Source: Jackrogersella multiformis (lineage: Eukaryota > Ascomycota > Sordariomycetes > Xylariales > Hypoxylaceae). From it: a stretch of 64,000 nt of DNA. The stretch covers positions 5,072,734 to 5,136,733 of the forward strand of contig CADCXD010000001.1 in assembly GCA_902806575.1 (NCBI GenBank), written 5' to 3'. The number at the start of each line of letters is the position of its first letter. Position 1 is the stretch's first letter. The translations under genes and the position numbers were made by a program. A model generated the notes under the pieces. The model worked only from the letters and a program-made list of their open reading frames with translations, made no database searches and was not told where the DNA came from. This document shows positions 47,083 to 58,901 of the stretch, in pieces.

Positions 47083-48294
47083 ATGACAGCCGTCACGACA
47101 GCCACGAGGGGCAGCGATGGCACCGTAACGACGCTGACGTACGAGCTTCCTGCGCAGACCACGCCATTCGTTCCGAGCGATGCATCATCGTCCACCAAAA
47201 TGCCCGAGTCCTGCTCGCTGTCGGTGTACTGCCGCAGCCTGTCGTACTACGTATACTCTATGAACACGGCGGCCCACATGCAGCACCCGCTCGAGGGCCA
47301 GCATTGCTTGGGAGTGCAAGCCCACCCCAACGGAGGCGCCATCGTCGGGTATAACGAGAACTGCTTCCCAGAGAATTATTTTGCCCTGTTCGACAACGAG
47401 TGGGGTGAGCTCAACGGCGCGCCCAGGACTAGGAACGAGGGCTCCTACTCGACTGCCGCGTTCCCAGGCAACCAATGCCTGGCCGGCTGGACGACAGCGT
47501 GCACGACGACCATCACGGCGGACGGTTTGCGCCGCGGTGCTGCTGGGACCGTCGGAGCAAGGGGGAAGGAGGAGTTCCCCCAGGCGTGGTGCTGCCCGCC
47601 CGGCCAGTGGAGCTGCGCTACGGCTACGGGGAGCGGCGACGCTCAGGCTCCGGAGCGCCTGTGCCGGAGCGTCTTAACAGGCACGGCGAGCACGCAGGTC
47701 TGGATGAGCTGGGACCCGGCGTACTACACGCTCACGCCGTATGGCACCACGACTACGCTGTTCGAGGCGTATACCTGGCCGGCGGACGTGCCCGGCGAGC
47801 CGGACCCATCGCACGCCGCAACGATTTTTAGGAAGGTGTTCCCGCTGGTGCTTAGTAGTTCAAGTTCTAGTTCTAAATCTTCCGGTAATAAGGAAGCGAG
47901 GAGTACTGACGAGGTGCTAGACGTGGCACTCACGCCTAAAGCCTCGGACATGGGGTGTCCGGTCATATTCAGGGCGACGGAAACCGTGACGGTGACGGCG
48001 ACGGCGACTATGAAGCCGCAGCTGCAGGGGAGGTCCGATTCGCTGATGTTCCTTAGCGAAGGTTCTCTGGCGTCCAGATGTGCTGTCACCGGCCTGCTAG
48101 GCGCTGTAGCAGCCACGGCGGTGGTATCGTTATTGGGACTTGGAATTGTGTATCGTCATAGGACCAAGGATAGGAGATATCGCTCGTCGGCGGCAGCGGC
48201 GGATGCTGCCGCTGATACGGCTAAGGGGCCACTCGATGATGAGAAGTGTGAGATGGGGATAACATTCCAAGGGCAGGGGGTGAAGCTTGCTTGA
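47083..48294 (+). CDS. Cys-rich single-pass membrane protein, fungal, function unknown
   Basis: An intron-free frame of 403 residues. The first 320 hold about 13 Cys in motifs such as CSLSVYCRSL, HCLGVQ, NCFPENYF, NQCLAGWTTAC and WCCPPGQWSCATA, followed by a Thr/Ser-rich stalk (TETVTVTATATM). One strong membrane helix at about 333-357 (CAVTGLLGAVAATAVVSLLG) is followed by the basic stop-transfer RHRTKDRR and a 40-residue cytosolic tail. This resembles fungal plasma-membrane proteins with an outer Cys-rich domain, a layout shared with wall-stress sensors, but no named domain is recognised. Oddity: no N-terminal signal peptide is visible (MTAVTTATRGSDGTV), so either an upstream exon is missing or the protein inserts by its single helix. 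Third codon positions are strongly G/C. Confidence 0.75.
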   Translation: MTAVTTATRGSDGTVTTLTYELPAQTTPFVPSDASSSTKMPESCSLSVYCRSLSYYVYSMNTAAHMQHPLEGQHCLGVQAHPNGGAIVGYNENCFPENYFALFDNEWGELNGAPRTRNEGSYSTAAFPGNQCLAGWTTACTTTITADGLRRGAAGTVGARGKEEFPQAWCCPPGQWSCATATGSGDAQAPERLCRSVLTGTASTQVWMSWDPAYYTLTPYGTTTTLFEAYTWPADVPGEPDPSHAATIFRKVFPLVLSSSSSSSKSSGNKEARSTDEVLDVALTPKASDMGCPVIFRATETVTVTATATMKPQLQGRSDSLMFLSEGSLASRCAVTGLLGAVAATAVVSLLGLGIVYRHRTKDRRYRSSAAAADAAADTAKGPLDDEKCEMGITFQGQGVKLA

Positions 48295-48735
48295 AAGGGT
48301 TTGATATGCAGGCTTATTTCTGGTTTACATTCCTTTGACTCTCTTGGTATTTGGTTAATTTTACCTTCTCCTCTCTGTCCTGGAGACGACGATGGTGTCT
48401 ACTAGACGGCGTGCCTCCCTACGGGTTGAGAGGACGTCTGAAAGCATACCTACCTAGGTAGGTAGATATATTTTTACTTCACTCCGAAGGGTCATCTTGA
48501 ACGAGTATCTCTCACGCTTGGATTTTAAGGGGATATATTGAAGCTATCTCTATGAACTATCCCTCCGTCATTCGTACTTTATTAACGTTGATGCTTATGG
48601 CTTTTAAATTTTATTTACTTCATTATCTCAGCAAGTTCTCACGTTTTATGTCTTATGTTCCATTTTACGTGCCATCCTTCTGAATCTTGAAACAGTCATA
48701 ATGATTTATCAATCTTATTTTGATTACCGGCGCAT
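48295..48735. other. Convergent spacer
   Basis: 3' flanks of the Cys-rich protein and GH78 genes. It holds one palindrome (next entry), the clearest exception to the promoter-side placement of this motif. Confidence 0.55.
48447..48464. repeat. 18-bp palindrome TACCTACCTAGGTAGGTA
   Basis: Perfect palindrome in a convergent spacer, identical to copies at 32651-32668, 57354-57371 and 60828-60845. Confidence 0.9.
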
Positions 48736-51168
48736 CTATCCAATAACATGCTGTTTCCCACCCGTGACCCCAAACACAATAGTTTTATCAACAGCCTCCC
48801 CTTCCACTCGAGGCCCATCATCACTCGAAGCACTCAATATATCGGCCCCTCTTTGACCTTCAGGCAAAACTATTGTTCCATTCGTTCCTGGTGGGGCCGC
48901 AACATTCAACATGAGATGCCCATCTGTCTGATTCCTTTCCCAATTAACATTCAGTGGCCCGTATGGTGTAGGTACTACACCCTTAGCCCATTCCAGATCC
49001 GAACTTGGGAGCGGCCGAACCGTCCACTCCAGGAATCCAGGCTTTAATGGTCGAACACCCAAGACATAGGTCGTCAGCAGCGGCGTCACCCCCGTAGACC
49101 AGCCATGTGCCATACTCGTGAAAGAGCCTTCGTACTGTAGGCCATGTTAGCGGTTATATCGTACGTATATGAAGTATTGAGACTAAGCTACGAAGTTAAG
49201 AATACGCACCTTGCTCCCATTCGCCCCAACACCTTCCCACATCGTCACTCCGGGGTCACTGCCCGCCATGTGTCCATATGTATCCCTCAATTGCGCGATC
49301 GCCGAGTCCGCCAATCCGGCCTCAAACCTCGCCGCTGTCTCGAAATACGAAATGAATGGGTACACCCTCTCACTAAACCCCTCCCCCAGCTGCTCGCCGA
49401 CCGAGTCGTAGAAGGTGTGGCCGTAGGGCCGCGCGGTTGCATTCTCGAGATACGACAATGCTGATTGTGCGTAGTTAACAGTGCTGCCATTAGGATTGGT
49501 AGAATTGGTAGAAGTGACGCCGGACAGGATCGCGATACTATTCCCATCCTGCGCGTGAGCATCACAGCCACTTCCAGAACATTTTCGGTCGTAGAATGCC
49601 CCGACTTTAGCATCCCATAGGTTCTTGAGTACGGCTGCGGAAACGTTGGCTGCTCTATCGCCCCATCGCAAGGCGTCATCGGGGTTTGAGAGGAGAGAGG
49701 CGAGCTCAGCGGCCTTGGTGAGTGCCAGTACGTATAGTGCACTGTAATAAGTTGCTGAACCGTCACGGGGGATAAATGCATAATCACCGTACCCGGATTG
49801 GCGAACCAAGAGCGAGGTGGCTGGGTCTGTGTGAGCTACGTAATAGGTATCGAGCACTTGCACTAGAGTTGGATAGTATGCCTCGATATACGAAAGGTTG
49901 CCCGTGTACAGGACATGATCCCAACTGCATGATACCCACCATAAGGGGTAGTCGAAGAGCTCGAGTGAGTAGTTGTTACTGGGGGCTGTTAGGATAAGTT
50001 TCTTTACTGTAACATAAATCAGAGGGATAAGCAGTGAGGTAATAACGCACATGCTCGCTGGTGGTATCCATCCGTCGTCTCTCTGGTGCTGTGCTAAGTC
50101 TTCCATGACGTTCCGGGCTGCCTCGTGGAAATCATGCGTGATGTAACTCGTCAACGCCGTGACCGCTAAGTCTCCCATATACGGGTCCCTATCCCTCTTC
50201 GCCCCGTCGAGAATCACCCACTTGCCCAATAGCGACGGACTGGATGCCCCACGAGGTTCTGTATCGTTGTCTCGAAAGACGTCTGTACACATCTCGGTCG
50301 TGTATGCGCCGTCGTACCACCACTGCGTGAGGTCCTTATCTGAACATTCGAACCATCCCGTATATGAATCGGGCGTTCCTAGATACCCGGACCATTGTAG
50401 GTTTACGGAACTAATGTCGACCTCGCCGTATGGAGATGTATAAGGTGCATCTTCCACGAGCGCGTCTAGTTCGATCTTCAAGTAACGGAAGCCGTGTAGT
50501 CCGTCGGAGCACACCTGGGTTCCGAATTTGCAGCCCCACTGGTCGAGCCATGAGAATGGCTCGTTTTTGACGGCGATCTACGGAACTTCAGCTTAGGTCA
50601 TAATCTGGGTATGCGTGGTGAATCTTTCATCTTGGACAAGCTCGACTCACCTGATCGGTCCCAGACGTCACAATTTTAGGGGGATCCTGCGAAGTCAGTT
50701 AATGATCTCGGAGTTTCGTACATCGAAGTTCAACCTTACACCGCCCCCCTGACCCGCATTATCAGACCGTGTGAAATCACTCCTATTCCCGAGATATTCT
50801 AGGGTCTCCGAAAAATATAGTCTGAGGCCAGGATACCCGTCCGAGGTGTTGGTCGAGCGCGCAAACCCGATCTCTAATAAACCCTCAACATTCTGACCGA
50901 AGTCGAGAACTACACTAGGTATCTCGGTGTTGTTTTCTCCGCGGACTAGAGTTGTCAAGTCGTTACTGGTTAAGAGACCTTCTGGGTTAGATACATCTCC
51001 CGATGTATACTCGTTTAAGATTGCCTTAGGCCTGATGGTGCGGCTCTTTGGCGCGCGCACGTATTGATGCCAGCTCGTGTCATTGTTTTGGGCGTGAGCG
51101 CACTGATTCAGCATCAGTTGACAGAGAGAAACTCTGCAGAGCCAAGCAAACGGATTCAAATTTCCCAT
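48736..51168 (-). CDS. Secreted GH78-type alpha-L-rhamnosidase
   Basis: Starts MGNLNPFAWLCRVSLCQLML and NQCAHAQ, a likely secretion signal. Then a beta-rich N-terminal region (VVLDFGQNVEGLLEIGFARS, LRLYFSETLEYLG, WLDQWGCKFG, LHGFRYLKIELDAL) and the six-hairpin domain: ILDGAKRDRDPYMGDLAVTA, DYPLWWVSCSWDHVLYTGNL, DTYYVAHTDPATSL, GEGFSERVYPFISYFETAAR, TMWEGVGANGSK, then a C-terminal beta domain (HGWSTGVTPLLTTYVLGVRP). Introns are at about 50681-50721, 50582-50650, near 49980-50050 and near 49137-49207. About 750 residues with many N-glycosylation sequons. Family role: release of terminal L-rhamnose from plant glycosides or pectin. The DGAKRDR motif replaces the bacterial DCPQRDE acid motif, as in some fungal GH78 proteins. 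Confidence 0.85.
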
Positions 51169-52125
51169 ATCGTTGACTCAATCCAGAGATCGAAGAGGAT
51201 GTATGAAGAACTGTTTGCTCCGTCAAGCTGTCTGACTATGGCCGCATGAAATGCTTGCGCTGATCACATCATGGGAACCGCACAGCTGCCGCATGCGAAA
51301 AGTTATACGGCAGCATCTGAGGCTGTGTTGACAATGAGGATCAACCCCATGCTCATCTCGGCAGACCAGGTCCAGTAAATACATAGAGAGCTGATGCAGA
51401 TCTCTATAGGTCGATTTTGTTTGGATGAGATGCTGTGCAGCCTTGGACTGGGCCTGGCTAAAGTGTACGTCCTAAAGTGCTAGATTAGGAAGGACGTCTA
51501 AAATTAGACGAAATCTTCGGCAGAGTTTTGGGCTTTGTCGAAATTGAAAACCTGGTGGTAAGTTTGGTGAGTCCAAGATCTATGATAGGTACGAGTTCGA
51601 AAGGAGTCTTATGTATGTCCGACTGTTACATATTCCCATCTTCGATTTAACAGGCATTTCTAGACCTCTAAACCTGATGATAGGTACCTATGTACCTAAG
51701 GATCAGTACAAATTAGCAGAGTATAGGTAATTCGTCATGAAAGAATATGAACTTGTATAATTAACGAAACTTTTCCGGGCCAATAGGCATTACCAAGTCA
51801 GGAACTATCTATTAATTTGGAATTCCCACCAATACACCATGTAAATTGAGATAATTCGTAAGTCATCAATCCATCTCTTCTAATAGCTCAACATACTGTC
51901 GAACTTTTGGATGACGTACTATATGCCTTTTATTTAGAAATTACCAGTATCGCCCATAAAATATGCAACTATATTTATTTTTGGTTCCCTTTAAAATTCC
52001 CTTTTTATTTTCCCATAACAACATGCCTGAAATCTCATCAATCATTGCATCTTTGCCATCCTCTTGGACATGCTATTAAAGTAAAGTCAGTTTGGGTTCA
52101 AGAGCGTTCATATCTTGTATACAAC
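51169..52125. other. Spacer upstream of the GH78 gene and downstream of GDH2
   Basis: The promoter of the rhamnosidase gene lies at the left, the 3' flank of GDH2 at the right. An imperfect palindrome (GATAGGTACCTATGTACC) at about 51680. The right half is A+T-rich; the + strand frame from 51907 is antisense to GDH2 and is not called. Confidence 0.5.
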
Positions 52126-55100
52126 TTACAAATCGTAGAAAGCAAACTGGCTGGGATTGCTGCCAAACTCGTATACGAAGCGAGAAGCGAGATAGCTTCC
52201 AAAGATCGCGCGAAGGTACGAGTCAGGTACCCGGCTGATGACGGTATCAAGACCAATCTTGTCCAGGAGCAACTTGGGCAGAGCATCTGCGAGTACGGCC
52301 CTCCGAATCTTCGGGTTCTCCCACAAGTCCGATCTCTGTAGCTCCTCATCTAGTGTCGTGATGGCAACTGAGAGTGTATCGGAAAGAACAGAGCGTGGCA
52401 CGCCGGTCTGTTCGTGTTCCCGCCAGATCGCTTCGAACTCTAGGCGAGCGTTTTCGCAGATCGTGGCCTGGACTTGTTTTACATACGCCTTGTAGAACTC
52501 AGGCGCTTCACCCCTAGCGTTGTGGCACATGTTCTCGACGAAACCCCCGTCATCGAAACTGAGCGAGGCGAGAACCTCAAGAGAGGAAGAGGTCACACCG
52601 CCCTTGTTAGCGGACGCGTCCTTAAAAAGAACACACCCCGCCTTCTCAAGACGCAACTTGGCGTCTTGAGTGATGAATAGGTTAGCTCCTTCGACCATGT
52701 AAGGGATTGTCGTCTTTCCATCCTTGATCAACTTGGACACGGTGGAAAGATCAATCGACTCGGGCCGCCCACCGCATGGGACAAAGCAGTCGGTAAATCC
52801 GGTATCCCTTAGATGGTAGAAGTTGCGGAAAGGCGTGCCGTGAGGAATAACTTCCCCGTTTGGAAGCGTGATGTTGCTATCATCGCATAGAACCCTGTAT
52901 CCATCCTTGGATAACTTGGACAGGTCGAATTCCGAGATCATAGTACGCTTCTTGGCTAGCCGTATAAGCTCCTCCTTATCAATGCCGTTAGGGTCGACAA
53001 GCACACCAGATCCATCTACGATGGCAGTGTACTTCTCATTGCTCAGAAGGATTTCGTTGCTCCCCAGATCGCCATCCGGACCTCCGGTCTGCATCTTCCT
53101 GACGTTGGACGGATCTAAATTTAACTTGCGGTAGATGCCCTTGACGTATTCGCGAACAGACAACGTAGTCATGCCGTATGCGTCATGAGGGATGCCGCCA
53201 AGCTTAGGTGACTTGCCAGTGAAGAACGATTTCCACCACGGCGCACCACGGGCACGCGCATGTACCGTGGCCCAATCGACGAGATCGGCAGTGTTCTCAT
53301 CCGGACCCAGAAACAGAATCTCCTCTTTGCGGTAGAGATCGACAATCGGGTTCTTGATGCCGGGGGTCCGGGCGGGAAGGAGAAGGTCCAAGATACTATC
53401 AATATACTTCTCGAATGCCTCCCGAGCGCGGTCCTGCTGTTTGGCATCGAGGAGTATCACGCCTTTCGAGCCGCCTTCAGGGATGTCCTTGTTCTTGCGT
53501 TGCTGGGTGCTTGCGAGAGCATAGTTCTCGTCGAAGAGGCTCCTGGCATTAATGCTGTACGCTTCTTTGCTGCGAGACTTGACAATTCGGATACCGCCTC
53601 GGGCAACATCCTTGAAGCGCAGATGAAAGCCGCGGGCCTCTGCGCTGATCACAAGGAACATGCCGTATAGGCGTCGGGGGTATTCAATCTCTGGTAGGAA
53701 TGATGGGTCAAGGCGGAAGCTAAGAGCTACTTTGGTAGGCGTGAAGTAGTTGGTCTTCAAGATGGCATTGTTGAAGATGCGGAAGGCCGTCATGACCATC
53801 TCTTCGTGCTCGTTTGACACCTCTCTGGTGATCGCCTCCTTTAGTCGAGCATCAGACAACACTTCAACCGACGGAGTAGGCGCAATAATGCTCTTCTCGA
53901 AGCCAGGGCCGACACTCAAGTGGACGCTGGCAAACGCGGCATAGAGAAGTCGCACTAGGTTAGGGTAAGATGAGATGATCTCTAGGATATAATCCGGCGT
54001 GAACGTCTCGGTACGTAGACGACGCTTCAACTTCGAGAGGATCTCCACATGCGCCGGGTTCATTGAATCTAAGGCTTGCTTGATGGATACATATTCCGTG
54101 CCAAGACGGTTGAGGAAGTGCTGGACGAAAACCCAGACGCAATGACCATAAACGGTCTCTTGCAGGCTTAGCGCACCAGAGGCGAACAAGGAGTGAAGTT
54201 TGTTCTGGGGTATGCAGTACAGAAGGGAAATTTCCTTGGTGATTTGATGAATGGACTGCTCGATCGGCATGGGCTCGGCCTCCAGGTTCGTCGCGGGCTT
54301 CAGATATATACTCATGACAGTGATGCCGTTGGAGAACTGTTCCACGTACTTCCGAGTGCTTGTTACACCATAGTAGTGATACAGGTCGCTCAAGGCGCTG
54401 AAAATACCTCTAGCGGTACGGGAGCGGAAAGCCATGACGAGACGCTTCTCCTCGGAGCCTTCGATGTCAAATACCTCAATCACAGGACCGGTCCTGCTAA
54501 CAGCAAGTTTGATAATGTCATCGTATATCTGCTTGGTGTTTTTAGTTGCTTTGGTCAAGAACATCCGATCGCTGATGATCTCCAGACGCGTCTCGCCCGG
54601 CTCCGGGTTCGGGTCCACGAACATGCACTGGTAGACGAAGTAGCATCGTAGAGATGCCTTGGAAGAAGGATCATTGGATATGGTGCCAGGAGAGCGGAAA
54701 GTCTCCACCCTGAAGCGTTTAGTAGGATCGATGTTGTCCAAATACTTCGCCTCGAGTCTGTTTTCGAATCGTGGACCGTGCAATGAGGTCTTTCCAGGCT
54801 CGCTCGTATCAATGTAGATGGCGTGGTCAGTAGCCTCCATGTCAAGGCGGATCTCTTCGCGCTTGTCTACACGGGAATAAGCTGCAACCTTGGCAGCGTA
54901 CATGGAGGTGATGTGGGTCGCGATAACATCAACGCTCTCCATTTGGAAATAGACATCATCAATGCCTAATTCGTCGTAGAACCACGAGACTTGCTCATCA
55001 AGGTGCGACTCCGGGATCCAGCCCTTCTTGAGAATGGCGCTCTTGACTGGTATATGTTAGAAGTGTTAAATGAGTCTAACAAGCGTTGCTAACTGACCAG

Positions 55101-55434
55101 ACTTTATCTGCTCATCACGTCCCTTGAACTCGGGCGCAATGTATCCAACCGTGGCAGAACGTAAGACCCTGTGTCCATTGGTGCGTAGGCTCCCCAGGGG
55201 TACTGAGAAGTGAGTAGGCTGAGGTGAAGGGTGTCGGGACTCATCGTCAGTACCCTGAACCTTGTCCAGCAGCTTATTAGCCGGGACAGGGGCCGGGGTT
55301 GGGGCTATCCCGTTCGTCGTCATGATCTGAGATTTGGGTTCGAAGACCTCAAACGTCTCAATGGGGTCAGAAAAATCTGGGAATCTATCCACACCCAGGT
55401 TAGTCGTCTGAATCGTTAACATTTTGACAACCAT
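52126..55434 (-). CDS. GDH2: NAD-specific glutamate dehydrogenase (large, about 115-120 kDa type)
   Basis: Two exons: the first ends EFKGRDEQIKS near 55097, and after a 51-bp intron VKSAILKKGWIPESHLDEQV leads to a long open exon down to 52126. About 1085 residues. Seen: YVEQFSNGITVMSIYLKP (ACT-like regulatory part), VARGGIRIVKSRSKEAYSIN, PEGGSKGVILLDAKQQDRAR, FLGPDENTADLVDWA, KLGGIPHDAYGMTTLSVREY, TGGPDGDLGSNEIL (dinucleotide-binding region), FVPCGGRPESIDL and PYMVEGANLFITQDAKLRLE. Family role: oxidative deamination of glutamate to 2-oxoglutarate with NAD+, used when amino acids serve as carbon source. Start uncertain: Met at 55434 (MVVKMLTIQTTN) or 55422; a longer frame to 55521 adds a hydrophobic stretch not typical of the family. 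Confidence 0.95.
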
Positions 55435-57353
55435 GATGAACACTAGGAGCCACGTAGCCCGAGGATTGTGGAGGGGATATGAGAAATGATGAAGATGAAT
55501 AGGAGACTTGAGAATCACCACAGCGCGGGAAACAGGGAAATAGAGCCATCAGAGGGAAAGGGGAGATCTTATATGAGAATGAATTCGGAGGATAACGCGG
55601 AAGGCATCATTGCAGTGTATGATGGTTAGATATCATCCTGTTGGGTCTTGGAAACTTCCCACGAAATTGACAACGAGGTTTGAATAGTAAGGGTAGTATG
55701 AAATTACCGGAGTGAAAAAAACACGGAATTGAGGCTGTAGGGAGTTCCCATCTTGTATTTCACAATACAAATGACCCGTGGGCTAGGAGAGGCCGGAGGC
55801 CAACTCAGCACAATATTGAGCAAAATGTAAAAACACGAGTGCCGTTATCGTAACTCAAATTGCACTGGTCTCCTAGAAACAAGATGGAATCTCCTTCACC
55901 GCTTAACAATTCGGGTAGAGTTGAGTTGAGTTGAGATGACGCTCGTGCCCCTGATAAGGAAAGAAACTAATAACACAAACAGGCTGAACAATAAAGAAAA
56001 GACGACGACAATATTGGGGAGATGTGGTTAATCGGATGGTGATTGGTTGCCTGAATCAGCTGCGAGAAAGGAGGTAGTACCTTAATAAAGATGATGCGGA
56101 CCTCGATAAGCTTCAGGATTTGAACAAAGTTGAATGTTGAGCAATAAAGGATCTTGAATATATCCTTTCCCTTATATTATCTTCGGTAGATACAACAAGA
56201 ACCAGATCAAGTCAAGCCAGCATGTATGCAAAAGGATACGTAGTTGACATGCACAGCCCTGGTTGCGGCGGCGTTGATATACGATGACGGATGACGGCAA
56301 AGATAGCTAATACGGGGGCAACCTTGGAAGCAAGATTGAAAAGCTAAGCTACCTGTAAGGTAACACTATAGGCGAAGCCGAAGAAGCAAAAGAAAATCCA
56401 CAAAGATAAGGATAATAGCAAGATAAGACTGGTCGAGCCGGAAAACACGATTCAGACCTTTTCATCCATATCTCTTTAGTTGATAACAATTGATGACTGA
56501 CGATCGTGAAGTCAAGAATATGGGAACCGGTAGCTTCTTATATATCATATGATGAAAGACCAAGGAAACAAACCGTCGTCGACCATTACACATTATTAAG
56601 AACCACGTTTAAACAGTCGCCGCTGCACTGTATTGTCAAGGTACGTTTACCATAAGAGGTAAGTTTCCAGCTTGTGACGGGTATCCCTGTTGTTAATCAC
56701 CAGGCCGGTTTCCAGGTTCCCAATGTACCTAGGTACAATACAATACGGTAAGAGACTAAGATGAGCTAGACTAAAATAAACTAGAGTAGGTAAACCCTAG
56801 AGTATTCTAGGTACTTACCTGGTAAGGATAGAGTTATGGAATAGAAAGCATGAAAGGCACAGACGGGAAAGAATACCAATCGAAGATTCTTTCATCACGG
56901 TGAACGCAAATGGAACACAAAAAAGGGCAAGAGGCTAATTATGCAGCTAACTAGAACGGGCCGTGGGCGAAGGTGCCATTGGCCCAACAGTCTGGGTACC
57001 TGAAAATCAGTACAGCTGGAGTATCAATTCGCCTAGAATTGTATGGTGGGGGTACATGTGTACTTGCGGTGACCCGGATTACCTCAGTCCTTGGAATTGA
57101 CCCATGCGGTGGGCAAATCCAGAACTTTGTTGGAAAATTCGAGCTTAGCATCACATGTTGTCCTAGACCGGGGTTTAGTGGATCGTGATGGATCTCTTAT
57201 GCGATCCAACGGACTGAAATTTTTACAAACTTGCACGAATCTGGATGACTATTGACCGGATCAAGTACCGACGGCTATTCGAGGTTGATTGGAATTTAGG
57301 TATGGAGGTATGTATGTATTGAGGTATGGAGGTAGGTACATACATAATGTAGG

Positions 57354-57371
57354 TACCTACCTAGGTAGGTA
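57354..57371. repeat. 18-bp palindrome TACCTACCTAGGTAGGTA with flanking AGGTATG units
   Basis: Perfect palindrome preceded by degenerate GGAGGTATG/GTATGTA units from 57300, as if the repeat grew by duplication of 4-base AGGT/TACC blocks. Confidence 0.9.
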
Positions 57372-57948
57372 GTGTATGGAGAGCCCTGGTCTAAGTCGGC
57401 TGTCAATTTGATTGACAAGTACCTAGGTATCTATTTATATCACCTGACCTTGAAAGTACGGTATACACTCCTAACCCCTTATCTTGTTCCCTTGAATTTT
57501 TCTCGGGCTTTTCATATCAACATTGGACTAGATGGAGCCGTCCGTCTCGACAATAATATAACTAGACCTCTTTTCAAATTACCCACGTGAATTGCTATGG
57601 GGTTGCTCTGTTTTAGATGGAGGCGTAGGTAGGTAAGATGATATGCAAAACATTATGTTAAAGCGGAATCAAAGTCTAGGATGTTGTTAGTCGACGTCTA
57701 GTTTGGCGTGTTGATCCCGCCTATCAATCGCCAGCTCACCTCATCCTGCTCCTTTCCCCTTGTCTCTTGAGCGAGATGCCGAGACAAAACATCCGTCGTC
57801 GAATAGAAGAGATCATCTAGTCCAAGTGGCTATTTGATAAGAGATTCATGCTCGTCGTGTCGACACGGACTAGTCGATTCATACCATACATTATTATGTA
57901 CTTAGGATGTATCTAAGTAGGTAGGTACATGTATCCAAGCTGCTAAGA

Positions 57949-57974
57949 TACCTACCTAGGTACCTAGGTAGGTA
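57949..57974. repeat. 26-bp perfect palindrome built from ACCT/AGGT units
   Basis: The longest perfect form in the window: two TACCTAGGTA cores overlap in tandem with one added ACCT or AGGT unit on each side; followed by further GGTAGG units to about 57987. Confidence 0.9.
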
Positions 57975-58309
57975 GCTGGGTAGGTGGCCATATGACATCC
58001 ATTGACGGTGTGTTGTTCCTTACCGCTTCTTACGAGGGACCGATGGCGGCTGTTGCGCAACTCTCATATCCGATTAGTCAATGGATGTTGCAATACTTCT
58101 CGCTATCTAGTCCAGGAATGATGAAACATCATCGAGATGGAATTGGCCCTCGACAATCATGAATGGTCGAGGAAGAAGCATACCTACCTAGAGGTAAGGA
58201 TTCGAGTTTTTCGAACTTCAATGTACATGTACATATGGGACCGCCGGTCTATCGTAGATATAGCATACGAGGTACCTAAGCCATGTTGCTTACAGAAGTA
58301 TACATAGGA

Positions 58310-58810
58310 TCAAAATCGATACACTGGGGCGCTACGACGGTACCCGGTACTTCGTACGTAAATAGGTACGTAAAATGTGTAAACTGCAAAATGTCGTAGT
58401 AATGCGTAACCAGCCTTTACTATAACCATAAGGGGTATAGCGTAGTAGCCCCGGCTTTGAACCTCTCGGGTGACTCGATTAGGTCCCCACCTGCCCCGCG
58501 ATTTCGAAGATTTTCCACGAGCTCGACAGCGTCTTCCACGAACCTCAAACGTAAAATTACTGCGGTTCTTATTTTCTATTACCCCCATATTACTTGATAG
58601 CAAGCGTCTATCAAGCCCAACGAAGCAGCACGAGGTCAGCCGATTCGACGCCAGGCGACTCGGACGGCCTCGTGATGGCTCAACAACCCTCTTGGCCCGG
58701 CGCTGCATACAGACAGTTCCCAGGGTTCGACTTTTCATTACTAAACTTGTCGTGAGGTCAGTGGTCGCAGCGACACGTTCATTCCACTTGGGGCCTCCTT
58801 CGGTTTTCAT
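58310..58810 (-). CDS. Doubtful open frame, 166 residues, basic
   Basis: Open for 501 bases on the minus strand (MKTEGGPKWNERVAATTDLT at the start), while 58470-58820 is also open on the + strand. The product is Arg/Lys-rich (GKSSKSRGRWGPNRVTREVQ) without domain, signal or membrane features. Dual-strand openness with higher G+C than its surroundings may reflect a decayed gene, an RNA gene or chance. I list it because it is the only long frame in the 5.5 kb spacer. Confidence 0.2.
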   Translation of the reverse strand: MKTEGGPKWNERVAATTDLTTSLVMKSRTLGTVCMQRRAKRVVEPSRGRPSRLASNRLTSCCFVGLDRRLLSSNMGVIENKNRSNFTFEVRGRRCRARGKSSKSRGRWGPNRVTREVQSRGYYAIPLMVIVKAGYALLRHFAVYTFYVPIYVRSTGYRRSAPVYRF

Positions 58811-58880
58811 GGCGACATAAGCTCCGAAAACAACGTCATGAGAACCGGTAAACCATATCGAAACGAAAACTACGGTCTCC

Positions 58881-58901
58881 TTTTTTTTTTTTTTTTTTTT
58901 T
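58881..58901. repeat. T21 homopolymer run
   Basis: Twenty-one T in a row between the dual-strand open region and the rest of the spacer. Could be a nucleosome-excluding tract or the poly(A) trace of an inserted minus-strand retrocopy; no such copy is recognised. Confidence 0.9.

Noticed and set aside
47185..48116. Antisense and alternative frames in the Cys-rich protein gene
   Set aside because: High third-position G+C opens other frames; only the 403-residue frame shows a membrane helix with stop-transfer and ordered Cys pattern.
58310..58810. Fragment of large-subunit rRNA (dual-strand openness, TTGAGC and AATGAACG-like words)
   Set aside because: I could not match any continuous conserved rRNA block; resemblance is limited to short words.
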